Shown one piece after another: positions 8,330 through 18,880 of a DNA stretch of 64,000 bases. Source of the stretch: Georgenia daeguensis (lineage in GTDB: Bacteria; Actinomycetota; Actinomycetes; Actinomycetales; Actinomycetaceae); assembly GCF_039537705.1 (NCBI RefSeq), contig NZ_BAABBA010000003.1, positions 1-64,000 on the forward strand, read 5' to 3'. Both the position numbers and the translations under genes were made by a program. The notes under the pieces were generated by a model. The model made no database searches. It saw only the letters and a program-made list of their open reading frames with translations, and was not told the DNA's origin. How positions within the stretch are numbered: the first letter of the stretch is position 1; every line of letters starts with the position of its first letter.

Positions 8330-9364
8330 ATGATCGACTTCCGCTACCACCTGGTCTCCCTGATCGCGGTGTTCCTGGCGCTGGCCGTGGGCATCGTGCT
8401 GGGCGCCGGGCCGTTGCGCGACACCATCGGCGAGACCCTCACCGGCCAGGTCCAGGACCTGCGAGAGGACCGCGAGCGGCTCCGCGCCGACCTCGAGACC
8501 GCGCAGACGGACGTCAACGAGCGCAACGTCTACCTCGAGGAGTCGGCCCCCGTCCTCCTCGCGGACGCGCTGAGGGACCAGCGGGTCGCCGTCGTCACCG
8601 TCCCGGGCACCCAGGACGACGACGTGGAGGCCGTGCGTGAGCGGCTCACCCAGGCGGGCGCCCAGGTGGTGAGCCAGGTCGCCGTGACGGAGGCCTGGAC
8701 CGACCCGGACACCCAGTCCTTCCGGCAGACCTTCGCGGGACAGCTCGCTGGCTACCTGGACCCGGCCCCGGCGGACGACGCCTCCACCGAGACGGTGATG
8801 GGGCTCGCCCTCGGCACCGCGCTCACCGGCGCCGACGGCGAGGCGTTCAGCGAGGACGCCACCACGCTGATGGACCTCCTCACCTCCGCGGACGCCCCGC
8901 TCGTGGCCGTCCGGGGCGACCTGACCGACCCCGCCGACGCCACCGTGCTCGTGGGCCCCCGCGCCGCCGAGCCGCCCGCCGCCGACGCCGACCCGGAGGC
9001 CGCCGACGCCGCCGCCCAGGTCCTCGCCGCCCACGTCGACCTCGCCGAGGGGCTCGCCGGCTCCGGCCGCGGGTCCGTCACGGTGGGGTCCGCCGCGAGC
9101 GACCTCGACCTCGTCGCGGCGGTGCGCGGCGACGACGCGGCCGCCGGGACGGTCACCACGGTCGACTCGATCGGCGAGGTCACCGCCAACATCTCCACCC
9201 CGCTCGCCCTGGCCGTCTCCATCGCCGGCAGCACCGACGCCTACGGCTACCAGAACGGCGCCGAGCAGCCCGTCCCGCCGCGCGTGGAGCTGCCCGCCGC
9301 GGAACCGTCGCCCGCCCCGAGCGCCCCGGCGGGGCAGCCCACCGAGGAGTCGACGGACGCATGA
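8330..9364 (+). CDS. mctB: MctB/SteB family membrane protein (copper transporter family)
   Basis: This 344-residue protein has one N-terminal transmembrane helix (LVSLIAVFLALAVGIVLGAG, residues ~8-27), a coiled coil at ~35-70 (DLREDRERLRADLETAQTDV), and a large extracytoplasmic domain. The family is represented by mycobacterial MctB (Rv1698), proposed to limit intracellular copper, and corynebacterial SteB, which works with SteA. Adjacency to steA favours the SteB-type role here. The C-terminal ~35 residues are a Pro/Ala/Glu-rich tail. The ATG at 8330 follows GGAGAGAAG; the stop overlaps the next gene by 4 nt. Confidence 0.88.
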   Translation: MIDFRYHLVSLIAVFLALAVGIVLGAGPLRDTIGETLTGQVQDLREDRERLRADLETAQTDVNERNVYLEESAPVLLADALRDQRVAVVTVPGTQDDDVEAVRERLTQAGAQVVSQVAVTEAWTDPDTQSFRQTFAGQLAGYLDPAPADDASTETVMGLALGTALTGADGEAFSEDATTLMDLLTSADAPLVAVRGDLTDPADATVLVGPRAAEPPAADADPEAADAAAQVLAAHVDLAEGLAGSGRGSVTVGSAASDLDLVAAVRGDDAAAGTVTTVDSIGEVTANISTPLALAVSIAGSTDAYGYQNGAEQPVPPRVELPAAEPSPAPSAPAGQPTEESTDA

Positions 9365-10224
9365 GCCGGCTCGTCGACCTCGCCCTCCCGGCCGCGCTGG
9401 GCGCGGCCGCCACGACCGTGGCGACCGCTGCCCTGGAGGCCCGCCCGCCCGGTGGCCGGGGCCGGTGGGAGCGGACCAACTACGCCGGCCGCACCGTCAG
9501 CCTGCTCGGCGGTGCCGCCGTCGCGGCGGGCACGACGGTCGCGTCCCTCGCGACGACGGCGACCGCGCCGGGCGCCGCTCGCGCCGCCGTCGCCGGTGCC
9601 GTGGCGGCCGGCGCCGGGGCCGCGATGGGGCTGGTCGACGACCTGCGGGAGGACACCGCGGAGCCGGCCAAGGGCCTGCGCGGCCACCTCGGCGCGCTCG
9701 CCCGCGGCCGCGTGACCACGGGCGCCCTGAAGATCGCGGGGATCGGTGCGGGCGCGCTGGCCGCGTCCGTGCTGGTCACGCCCCGACGCGGCACCCCGGC
9801 CGTCCGCGCCGCGGAGACGCTCGGCGGCGCCGCCCTGGTCGCCGCGACCGCCAACCTTCACAACCTCTTCGACCTGCGCCCCGGCCGCACCCTCAAGGTC
9901 GCGGCGCTCCTGTCGGCGCCGCTTGCGGTGGCCGCGCCCGGCACGCCCCGCGGCGCGCTGGCCGCCGGCGCCCTGGGCGTCGCCGGCGCCGCGATGGCGG
10001 ACGACCTGCACGAGACCACCATGCTCGGCGACACCGGCGCGAACGCGCTGGGCGGGCTGGTCGGCGTCGCCCTCGCCGCCCACCCGTCCCGCACGGTGCG
10101 CGGTGGCGCGCTCGCCGTCGCCGTCGCGCTGACGCTGCTCAGCGAGCGGGTCAGCTTCTCCAGCGTGATCGAGAGCACCGCCCCGCTGCGCCGCCTCGAC
10201 GCGCTGGGCCGCCGGGCCCGCTGA
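9361..10224 (+). CDS. MraY/WecA-like polyprenyl-phosphate phosphosugar transferase homologue
   Basis: This 287-residue protein is a multi-pass, Ala/Gly-rich membrane protein. Motifs resemble the MraY/WecA superfamily: MGLVDDLREDT with an Asp pair, KGLRGHLGALARGRVTTGAL, then NLHNLFDLRPGR (equivalent to the N-x-x-N-x-x-D motif), and MLGDTGANALGGLVG (equivalent to the F-M-G-D-T-G-S motif). The family transfers a phosphosugar from UDP-sugar to a lipid phosphate at the inner membrane face. It sits between steB and murJ, so an envelope glycan role is inferred. It is shorter than MraY (~360 residues) and divergent, so substrate and even activity are open. Confidence 0.72.
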   Translation: MSRLVDLALPAALGAAATTVATAALEARPPGGRGRWERTNYAGRTVSLLGGAAVAAGTTVASLATTATAPGAARAAVAGAVAAGAGAAMGLVDDLREDTAEPAKGLRGHLGALARGRVTTGALKIAGIGAGALAASVLVTPRRGTPAVRAAETLGGAALVAATANLHNLFDLRPGRTLKVAALLSAPLAVAAPGTPRGALAAGALGVAGAAMADDLHETTMLGDTGANALGGLVGVALAAHPSRTVRGGALAVAVALTLLSERVSFSSVIESTAPLRRLDALGRRAR

Positions 10225-10228
10225 CGCG

Positions 10229-11836
10229 ATGACCTCCCGCAGGCTGGCCGGCGGTGTCCTCGGCGCCGCCGGGCTGATCACCGTCCTGACGCTGCTCTCC
10301 CGGGCGGTCGGCTTCGTCCGGTGGCTGGTGCAGTCCTGGACGCTCGGCTCCTCCGCCACGGCGCAGGCCTACGAGACCGCGAACCGCATCCCCAACGTGC
10401 TGTTCGAGGTCGCCGCCGGCGGGGCGCTGGCCGGCGCCGTCGTGCCGCTGCTGGCCGTCCCGCTCGTGAAGCACCTGCGCGCGGAGGTCGATCGCACCGC
10501 CTCCGCGCTGCTCGGCTGGACGCTGACCGCACTCGTGCCGCTGGCCGTGGTCGTCGCCCTCCTGGCCCGGCCGGTCGCCGGCCTGCTCCTGGGGGACGGC
10601 GCCGGAGCGGGGACCGAGGACCTCACCGTCACCTTCCTGCGAATCTTCGCGATCCAGATCCCCCTGTACGGGATCGGGGTCGTCCTGTCGGGGGTGCTGC
10701 AGGCCCAGAAACGGTTCTTCTGGCCCGCGTTCGCCCCCCTGCTGTCCTCGGTGGTCGTGATCACCACCTACGTCGTCTTCGGGGCGCTCTCGGCCGGCCG
10801 CCAGGACGACCCCGCCGCCCTGCCCGGCTCCGCCGTCGCCTGGCTCGCCTGGGGCACCACCGCCGGGGTGGCGGCGATGAGCCTGTGCCAGCTCGTCCCC
10901 GTCCTGCGCACCGGCGTGCGGTTCCGGCCGGCGCTGCGGTTCCCGCCCGGCGTGGGGCGGCGCGCCCGCCACCTGGCCGCGGCGGGGCTCGGCGCGCTCC
11001 TCGCCCAGCAGGTCAGCGTGCTCGTGGTGCTCTACCTGGCGAACACCCACGGCGAGACGGGCACGATCAACGTGTACGGGTACGCCCAGGCGGTCTACTT
11101 CCTGCCCTACGCGGTGCTGGCGGTGCCCCTGTCCACCGCGGTCTTCCCCCGCCTCTCCGAGCGTGCGGGCACGGGGGACCGCGAGGGCTTCGCCACGCTG
11201 GCCGGCGGGTCCACACGGCTCGTGGTGGCCGCCTCGCTCACGGGCCTCGCCCTGCTGGTGGCCGTGGCGCCGGCGGCGACGGCGGTGTTCTCGCTGCGGG
11301 ACGACATGGCCGGCATGACGGCGGCGATCACGTGGTTCGCGCCGGGCCTGCTCGGGTACGCCCTGATCTTCCACGTCTCCCGCGCGCTGTACGCGCTGGA
11401 CCGCGGCCGCGCCGCCGTCGTGGCGACAGCCACCGGGTGGGTCGTCGTCTCCCTCGCGTCCTGGGCGCTGGTGCGCGCGCTCGCCCCCGGCGGCGACGAC
11501 GGTCCCGCCACCCTCGTCGCGCTGGCCTCGGGGTCGAGCCTGGGGATGACGGTGGCGGGTGCCCTGCTGCTGGCGGCGCTGCGCCGGGCCGCCGGCCCCG
11601 GGGTGCTCGCCGGGCTCGGCCGGACACTGCTCGTGGGCGCCGGAGGGGCCGCGGCCGGTGCCGTGGCGGGCCGTCTGGTCGTCGACGCGGTGCTCGGCGC
11701 GGCCGGTGAGGGCCTGGTCGGTGCGGTGCTCGCCGCCGTGGCCGGTGCCGTCGTCGCCGCGGCGGTGCCCGCCGGCGCGATCGTGGCCCTCGACCGCGGC
11801 GCGCTGCGGGTGGGGCGCTGGGCCCGGCCCTCCTGA
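10229..11836 (+). CDS. murJ: Lipid II flippase MurJ (MviN family)
   Basis: This 535-residue protein has about 14 hydrophobic segments. Conserved MviN/MurJ stretches are visible: LLSRAVGFVRWLVQ and AYETANRIPNVLFEVAAGGA near the N terminus, and LPYAVLAVPLSTAVFPRLSE in the middle. The family flips lipid II from the cytosolic to the outer face of the membrane for peptidoglycan synthesis. Actinobacteria often carry several paralogues, so this one may serve a specialised step. It starts 4 nt after the MraY-like gene and is followed 91 nt later by a glycosyltransferase. Confidence 0.9.
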   Translation: MTSRRLAGGVLGAAGLITVLTLLSRAVGFVRWLVQSWTLGSSATAQAYETANRIPNVLFEVAAGGALAGAVVPLLAVPLVKHLRAEVDRTASALLGWTLTALVPLAVVVALLARPVAGLLLGDGAGAGTEDLTVTFLRIFAIQIPLYGIGVVLSGVLQAQKRFFWPAFAPLLSSVVVITTYVVFGALSAGRQDDPAALPGSAVAWLAWGTTAGVAAMSLCQLVPVLRTGVRFRPALRFPPGVGRRARHLAAAGLGALLAQQVSVLVVLYLANTHGETGTINVYGYAQAVYFLPYAVLAVPLSTAVFPRLSERAGTGDREGFATLAGGSTRLVVAASLTGLALLVAVAPAATAVFSLRDDMAGMTAAITWFAPGLLGYALIFHVSRALYALDRGRAAVVATATGWVVVSLASWALVRALAPGGDDGPATLVALASGSSLGMTVAGALLLAALRRAAGPGVLAGLGRTLLVGAGGAAAGAVAGRLVVDAVLGAAGEGLVGAVLAAVAGAVVAAAVPAGAIVALDRGALRVGRWARPS

Positions 11837-11927
11837 GGCGATCCGCCGGGCCTCGACGCCGCGACCTCCCGGTGCGCGCGGGGCGCTGGGCGATACTGGG
11901 AGGCCGAGCGAGGAGAAGAGGACGAGC

Positions 11928-13091
11928 ATGCGGGTGCTGCAGGTGACCGGGTCGAGCGCCGGCGGGGTGGGCCGGCACGCCCGCGAGATCAGCGCCCTGC
12001 TCGCGGCGGGGGAGCGGCCGCTGGGCGCCCTCCCGGACCCGGGCGAGAGTCCGGACACCGTGGTGCTCGCCGGCCCGGCCGACGTCGTCGAGCCGCTCGC
12101 CGGAGAGCCGTTCCGCGGCGCGGACCGGGTGCGCACCGCCGTCGTCGACATCGCGGACCGTCCCCGCCCGCGGGACGCGGTCGCCGTCGCCCGCCTGCGG
12201 GACCTCGCCTCCGGCGCCGACGTCGTCCACGCCCACGGGCTCCGCGCCGGCGCCCTGACCGTCATGGCCCTCGCCACCCTCCGCCGCCGCCCGAGGCTGG
12301 TGGTCACCCTGCACAACCTCCCGGTCGGCGGGCCACGCGTGAAGGCGGTCGCGGCGGTGCTCGAACGCATCGTCGCCCGCGGCGCGGACGTCGTGCTCGG
12401 GGTCAGCGGCGACATCGTCGTGCGCATGCGCCGGCGGGGCGCCCGCACGGTGGACCGGGCGCTCGTGCCCGCGCCCGTGCGCCGCCCCACCGGCGCCGAC
12501 CCGTCGGAGGTGCGCACGTCGCTCGGCCTGGCGGACGGCGAGCAGCTCGTCCTGACGGTCGCCCGCCTGGCCCCGCAGAAGGGCCTGGACCTGCTGCTCG
12601 ACGCCGCCGCCCTGGTGGACGGCCCGGGGGAGAGCGGCCGGCCGGGCCGTCACGCCGCGGCCTCGCCGGGCTGGCGGTGGGTGGTCGCGGGGGACGGGCC
12701 GCTGCGCGCGGAGCTGGCGAAGCGCGTCCGGGCCGAGGACCTTCCCGTCCTGCTCGTCGGGCGGCGCGACGACGTCCCCGACCTGCTCGGTGCCGCGGAC
12801 GTCGTCGTGTCCACGGCCACCTGGGAGGGGCAGCCGATCGCCGTCCAGGAGGCGCTGCGCGGCGGGGCCGCGGTCGTGGCCACGGACGTCGGCGGCACTC
12901 GCGAGGTGACCGGGGACGCCGCGGTCCTCGTCCCCGGCGGCGACGCGGCGGCGCTGGCGGACGCGGTGCGCGCCGTGCTCGCGGACCCGGCGCGGCAGCA
13001 GGAGCTGAGGGAGCGGGCGACTGCCCGGGCGGAGCAGCTGCCGGGCCCCGCCGACGTCCTCGCGCAGCTGCGGCAGGTGTACCGGGCGTAG
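11928..13091 (+). CDS. GT4-type glycosyltransferase
   Basis: This 387-residue protein has a two-domain GT-B fold. The N terminus MRVLQVTGSSAGGVGRHARE is typical of GT4 acceptors. The donor domain holds LTVARLAPQKGLDLLLDAAA, VVAGDGPLRAELAKR, VLLVGRRDDVPDLLGAADVV and the sugar-nucleotide motif EGQPIAVQEALRGGAAVVAT. It probably uses a nucleotide sugar to glycosylate an envelope lipid or glycan, given murJ and the MraY-like gene just upstream. Start ATG 11928 follows GAGGAGAAGAGGACGAGC; an earlier in-frame ATG lies inside murJ. Possible -10 GATACT at ~11891. Confidence 0.85.
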   Translation: MRVLQVTGSSAGGVGRHAREISALLAAGERPLGALPDPGESPDTVVLAGPADVVEPLAGEPFRGADRVRTAVVDIADRPRPRDAVAVARLRDLASGADVVHAHGLRAGALTVMALATLRRRPRLVVTLHNLPVGGPRVKAVAAVLERIVARGADVVLGVSGDIVVRMRRRGARTVDRALVPAPVRRPTGADPSEVRTSLGLADGEQLVLTVARLAPQKGLDLLLDAAALVDGPGESGRPGRHAAASPGWRWVVAGDGPLRAELAKRVRAEDLPVLLVGRRDDVPDLLGAADVVVSTATWEGQPIAVQEALRGGAAVVATDVGGTREVTGDAAVLVPGGDAAALADAVRAVLADPARQQELRERATARAEQLPGPADVLAQLRQVYRA

Positions 13092-13164
13092 CCGCCGCCC
13101 TCCCGAGTGGGCGAGTCCACACCGCGGCGCGCGGCGGAGGCGGGCGTGTCGCCGGGCCGGATGC

Positions 13165-13170
13165 TAGCGT
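13165..13170 (+). promoter_or_regulatory. Candidate -10 box for leaderless pyrG
   Basis: TAGCGT fits TANNNT and ends 8 nt before GTG 13179, with no Shine-Dalgarno sequence in front of that codon. This spacing suggests transcription begins at or next to the start codon. Confidence 0.5.
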
Positions 13171-13178
13171 TGAAGTCC

Positions 13179-14962
<1,784 letters not shown>

Positions 14963-14966
<4 letters not shown>

Positions 14967-15613
14967 GCCGTCCCGACGGCGAGGACCACCTCGCGGACGT
15001 CAAGGACGAGGGGCGGGAGGTCGTCGGGCGCACCCGGCTGCACGAGGGCAAGGTCTTCGACCTGGTCGCCGACGAGGTCCGGCTCGACCCGGACGACGGC
15101 GACCCGGTGGTGCGCGAGTACCTCGACCACCCCGGCGCCGTCGCGATCGTCGCGCTGCGCGGCGAGCCCGGCGCCGAGGAGGTCCTGCTCATCCAGCAGT
15201 ACCGGCACCCGGTGCGCGCGCTGCTGTGGGAGATCCCGGCCGGGCTGCTCGACGTCGACGGCGAGGACTACGTCGTCGCCGCCGCGCGGGAGCTCCACGA
15301 GGAGGCGGACCTGCGCGCCGAGCGGTGGGACGTCCTGGTGGACTACTTCACCTCCCCGGGCGGCTCGGACGAGTCGCTGCGCGTGTACCTCGCCCGCGAC
15401 CTCACCGAGGTCCACGAGGACGACCGGCACGCTCGGGAGGACGAGGAGCGGGACATGCCCACGCGGTGGGTGTCCCTCGACGACGCCGTCGCGGCGGTCC
15501 ACTCGGGCCGGGTGCACAACCCGAGCGCCGTCGTCGGGATCCTCGCCACGGCCAGCGCTCGCGCCCAGGGCTGGGCCGCCCTCCGGCCCGCCGACGCGCC
15601 CTGGATGCGCTGA
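14963..15613 (+). CDS. NUDIX hydrolase, ADP-ribose pyrophosphatase type
   Basis: This 216-residue protein carries a Nudix box GLLDVDGEDYVVAAARELHE with the following EADL (G-x5-E-x7-R-E-x2-E-E). The position after the box has Ala where Gly is usual. EEVLLIQQYRHPVRALLWEI upstream is typical of ADP-ribose pyrophosphatases. The likely reaction is hydrolysis of ADP-ribose to AMP and ribose-5-phosphate. It occupies the Rv1700 position next to pyrG. The GTG start at 14963 overlaps the pyrG stop (GTGA). The frame is open for 2 kb upstream, but that part is a shadow of pyrG. Confidence 0.9.
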
Positions 15614-15747
15614 GCGCCTGCTTGGCGACGTGCCCGCACCGACGCCGGAGCGGGACGAAGTTGCAGATCTGGTCGTGATTCGCGGCCAGAACGGCAATCT
15701 CGTGCGCCCACATCGGCAACGTGGTGCCGACGGTGAGCTCGGAGGAG

Positions 15748-16818
15748 TCAGCCCACGGAAGGAGCGGTCGCGGGCGGCTCGCCGGTGCCGAGCTCTGAGG
15801 GGCCGAGTGCTGAGGTGCCGAGCTCTGAGGTGGCGACCTCGCGCCTGGAGTACAGCGCGCTGCACGCGAACGTGGCGGCCACGACCACGAGGGCGGCGCC
15901 GAGCATGTGCAGCCCCACGAGCAGCTCGGGGAGGCCGTTGAAGTACTGGGTGTAGCCGATCACGGCCTCGAGGACGGTCACGGCGAGCAGTCCCCGCCAG
16001 GCCCGGCGGGCGGGCGCGAGGGCGACGTCGTCGCGGCGGCGCACCAGCAGCACGGCGCCGACGGCGATGACCCCGACGAACAGCCACACCGACGCGGAGT
16101 GGGCGCGCGTTACCAGCAGCGGGTCGAGGGCGTAGCGGAAGGCCTCGTCCTCGTCGCCGGAGTGCGGGCCGGTCCCGGTCACCACGGTGCCGAGGACCAC
16201 GACGGCCGCGGCGGCCGCCGCGAGCACCCAGGGGAGCGGCCGCCAGGACGACGGCGTCACCGCCGCCGCGGGGCAGTCCGCCGACCGCAGCCGCACCAGC
16301 AGGTAGGCCGAGATCGCCACCAGGGCCAGCGAGATGAGCATGTGCGAGCCGACGATCGCCGGGTGCAGGTCGTACCAGACGGTGATGCCGCCGATGACGG
16401 CCTGCAGGGCGATACCCGCCAGCGGCAGCCACGCGAGGCGGCGCAGCGAGGCCGGCCGCGACGCCGTCGGCTCCCGGCGGTAGACCGCCCAGAGCAGCGC
16501 GACGGCGATGACGCTCAGCACGCCGGTCAGGGTGCGGTTGCCGAACTCGATGTACGGGTGGATCGACGTCGCCTCGTGGAAGACGGGGGTGAAGGAGCCG
16601 GGCTCGCACATCGGCCACTGCGAGCAGCCGAGCCCGGACCCGGTCAGGCGCACGGCGCCGCCGGTGACGATGATGCCGATCTGCGCGACCAGGTTCGCGA
16701 CCGCCAGCACCCAGGTGAGGCGGTCGACCCTGGACCGGTCGACCGTGGACCGGTCGACCGGTGCGGTCGGGTCGGCGGGCCGCCCGGTGCGGCGGGTGGG
16801 ATCGGTCGCGGTGCTCAC
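15748..16818 (-). CDS. ctaA: Haem A synthase (COX15/CtaA family)
   Basis: This 356-residue integral membrane protein has about eight transmembrane helices. The first is VLAVANLVAQIGIIVTGGAV, followed by RLTGSGLGCSQWPMCEPG, the conserved CtaA signature with paired cysteines. Conserved His residues appear in SIHPYIEFGNR and VGSHMLISLAL. The enzyme oxidises haem O to haem A for cytochrome aa3 oxidase. The start is set at GTG 16818 because of a TACCCT box 6 nt upstream; a longer form could start at 16878. The N terminus has a short VDRS repeat and the C terminus an imperfect SELGT repeat, both odd and probably dispensable. Confidence 0.9.
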   Translation of the reverse strand: MSTATDPTRRTGRPADPTAPVDRSTVDRSRVDRLTWVLAVANLVAQIGIIVTGGAVRLTGSGLGCSQWPMCEPGSFTPVFHEATSIHPYIEFGNRTLTGVLSVIAVALLWAVYRREPTASRPASLRRLAWLPLAGIALQAVIGGITVWYDLHPAIVGSHMLISLALVAISAYLLVRLRSADCPAAAVTPSSWRPLPWVLAAAAAAVVVLGTVVTGTGPHSGDEDEAFRYALDPLLVTRAHSASVWLFVGVIAVGAVLLVRRRDDVALAPARRAWRGLLAVTVLEAVIGYTQYFNGLPELLVGLHMLGAALVVVAATFACSALYSRREVATSELGTSALGPSELGTGEPPATAPSVG

Positions 16819-16824
16819 CGCACC

Positions 16825-16830
16825 AGGGTA
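16825..16830 (-). promoter_or_regulatory. Candidate -10 box for leaderless ctaA
   Basis: On the minus strand TACCCT ends 6 nt before GTG 16818, with no Shine-Dalgarno sequence. Confidence 0.45.
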
Positions 16831-16885
16831 CGTGGGCACCCGCGGGCGTACGGGGCGCGGCGGCGTGGTCCGCGCCACCCGGCGC

Positions 16886-17698
16886 TCACTCCCAGCGGAA
16901 GGTGCGGATGGCCACCCAGGCGGCCACGGCCGCCCACAGCGCCAGCACGACGGCGGCCCCGACGTCGAACGTGCCGGCCGTCGCCAGGGTGCGCAGCCCC
17001 TCGCCGAGGGCGCCCGACGGGAGCAGCCGCACCACGGCGGCGAGGGGGCCGGGCAGCGAGTCCACCGGCACGAGCAGGCCGCCCCCGGCGGCCATGAGCA
17101 CCCACAGCAGGTTGGCGACGGCGAGCACCGCCTCCGGCCGGAGGGTCCCGCCGACGATCATCGCGAGGCCCACGAACGCGGCCGTGCCGAGCAGCATCAG
17201 GGCCGCCGCACCGAGGAACGACCCGACGCCCAGGCCCTGCGCCCGCCAGCCCAGCAGCGCGGCGACGGCCGCCAGGACCGCAGTCTGGACCACCACCACG
17301 CACAGCACCGCTCCTAGCCGACCGGCGAGCAGCCCGCCGCGGCCGAGCGGGGTGGTGGCGAGCATCCGCAGCACGCCCCAGCGCCGGTCGAACGCGACGG
17401 CGATGGCCTGCGAGGTGAAGGTGGAGGCGACGGCGAGAGCCAGCACCCCGGCGAGCGCGGGGGTCGTGCGCTCCCCGCCGGGCAGCGGGACGACGTCGGT
17501 GCGCACGAGGACCACGAGGGCGATGACCGGCAGCACGAACGTGAGCAGCAGCTGCTCGCCGTTGCGCAGGATCGCGGCGGTCTCGAACCGCGTCTGGGCC
17601 AGCACCCGGCGCGCGGCGCCGCCGGAGGTGGAGGCGCCGGAGGCCGGGCCGCCGGGTGCGGCGGCGCCGGGGCCGCTGGTGGTCGCGGGGGTGGTCAT
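16886..17698 (-). CDS. ABC-2 type exporter permease
   Basis: This 270-residue membrane protein begins with an Ala/Gly/Pro-rich cytosolic lead. About six hydrophobic segments of the ABC-2 superfamily follow, including LLLTFVLPVIALVVLV, VVVVQTAVLAAVAALLG and AAALMLLGTAAFVGLAMIVG, then a C-terminal helix ending in RTFRWE. It should form the membrane channel for the ATPase encoded just upstream; their genes overlap by 4 nt (ATGA). The substrate is unknown. This permease/ATPase pair next to ctaA and the SUF operon is a common actinobacterial arrangement, which hints at a cytochrome oxidase or haem role without proof. The start ATG 17698 is fixed by the overlap. Confidence 0.85.
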   Translation of the reverse strand: MTTPATTSGPGAAAPGGPASGASTSGGAARRVLAQTRFETAAILRNGEQLLLTFVLPVIALVVLVRTDVVPLPGGERTTPALAGVLALAVASTFTSQAIAVAFDRRWGVLRMLATTPLGRGGLLAGRLGAVLCVVVVQTAVLAAVAALLGWRAQGLGVGSFLGAAALMLLGTAAFVGLAMIVGGTLRPEAVLAVANLLWVLMAAGGGLLVPVDSLPGPLAAVVRLLPSGALGEGLRTLATAGTFDVGAAVVLALWAAVAAWVAIRTFRWE

Positions 17699-18750
17699 CG
17701 CTGCTCCTCCTCGCCGCGCAGCTCGCGGCCGGTCAGGTCCAGGAACGTGTCCTCCAGGGTGCGCCGGTGCGGGGCCACACCGGCGTCCGCGAGCCCGGCG
17801 GCGGCGAGGGCGGTGGCGACGCGCGCCAGCGTGCCGGCGTCGACGGCGCCACGTGCCGCAGCGCCGGCGTCGCCCGGGCCGGCCGGGCCCGCCGCGTCCA
17901 TGCGGGCGGCTGAGACCACGACCCAGCTCTCGCCGGACCGCACGCTCAGGTGGTCGTCGCCGGACAGGGCGGACGTCAGGACGTCGGCGACGACGCCCGG
18001 CGGGGTGCCGGGCGGGGGAGCGACCCGCACCTCGGGCGGGCCGGTGAGCTCGGCCGGGGTGCCCGCGGCGACCACCTGTCCGGCGTCGATGATGACGACG
18101 TGGTCGGCGAGCTCCTCGGCCTCGGTCATCAGGTGCGTCGTCAGCACGAGCGAGGTGCCGCCGTCGCGGAGCTCGCGCAGCAGGTCCCACACCGCCAGGC
18201 GCGACTGGGGGTCCAGGCCCGCCGAGGGCTCGTCGAGGAAGACCAGCTCGGGGCGGCCCACCAGCGCGACGGCGAGGGCCAGGCGCTGGCGCTGTCCGCC
18301 GGAGAGCCGCCGGACGGGCGTCGCGGCGACGTCGGTCAGGCCGAGCCGCGTGAGGAGCCGGTCGGGGTCGAGCGGGTGGTCGTGGAGGCGGGCGACGTGC
18401 GCCAGCACGGCCCGGGCCCGCGGCGCCAGCGGCAGGCCGCCGTCCTGCAGCATGACGCCGACCCGCGCGCGCAGCGCCGCGTCGGAGGCGCGGGACGCGC
18501 GGTCGAGCCCGAGGACCTCGATGGAGCCGCCGTCGGGACGGCGCAGTCCCTCGCAGCACTCCACGGTCGTCGTCTTCCCCGCCCCGTTGGGCCCCAGGAC
18601 GGCCGTGAGCTCGCCGCGTCCCGCGGTGAAGGTCAGGCCCCGCACCACCTCGCGGGAGCCGTAGGTCTTGCGCAGCCCGGTCACGCGCAGCGCGGGGGCG
18701 GTCGGGGCGTCCGGGCGTGCGCCCGTGGGAGCGTCGAGCGGGAGTGGCAC
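17695..18750 (-). CDS. ABC transporter ATP-binding protein (partner of ABC-2 permease)
   Basis: This 351-residue protein has a complete nucleotide-binding domain: Walker A GPNGAGKTTT, signature LSGGQRQRLALA, Walker B LVFLDEPSAGLD and the H-loop LTTHLMTEAEELAD. A C-terminal ~130-residue extension, rich in Ala and Gly, ends in LEDTFLDLTGRELRGEEEQR, typical of drug or lipid exporter ATPases. It energises the permease encoded downstream. The start GTG 18750 is preferred because TACGCT lies 7 nt upstream; an extended form from 18816 lacks a ribosome-binding site. It is divergent from the SUF operon. Confidence 0.88.
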   Translation of the reverse strand: MPLPLDAPTGARPDAPTAPALRVTGLRKTYGSREVVRGLTFTAGRGELTAVLGPNGAGKTTTVECCEGLRRPDGGSIEVLGLDRASRASDAALRARVGVMLQDGGLPLAPRARAVLAHVARLHDHPLDPDRLLTRLGLTDVAATPVRRLSGGQRQRLALAVALVGRPELVFLDEPSAGLDPQSRLAVWDLLRELRDGGTSLVLTTHLMTEAEELADHVVIIDAGQVVAAGTPAELTGPPEVRVAPPPGTPPGVVADVLTSALSGDDHLSVRSGESWVVVSAARMDAAGPAGPGDAGAAARGAVDAGTLARVATALAAAGLADAGVAPHRRTLEDTFLDLTGRELRGEEEQR

Positions 18751-18757
18751 GCGGCCA

Positions 18758-18763
18758 AGCGTA
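18758..18763 (-). promoter_or_regulatory. Candidate -10 box for leaderless ABC ATPase
   Basis: TACGCT on the minus strand ends 7 nt before GTG 18750. Confidence 0.45.
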
Positions 18764-18826
18764 GGCGGCGCCCGGCGGTCGGACGCCGCGCCGGACGGCC
18801 GGGTGCGGAGCCTCACAGCGCGGGTG

Positions 18827-18880
18827 AGGTTGACCTTCCTTGCGGGGAACGATTTAAGGAAGGAGACTGTTACCTAAAGT
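18827..18880 (+). promoter_or_regulatory. SUF operon promoter/operator region
   Basis: A perfect 8-bp inverted repeat, CCTTCCTT (18834-18841) and AAGGAAGG (18856-18863), is separated by 14 nt. It overlaps a TTGACC hexamer (18830-18835) that would serve as a -35 box. The left side also reads AGGTTGACCT, a near palindrome reminiscent of iron-regulator half sites. A T/A-rich stretch (TTACCTAAAG, 18870-18879) follows. Position before sufR makes autoregulation by the Fe-S sensor SufR, or control by an iron regulator, likely. The binding protein is inferred. Confidence 0.55.
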
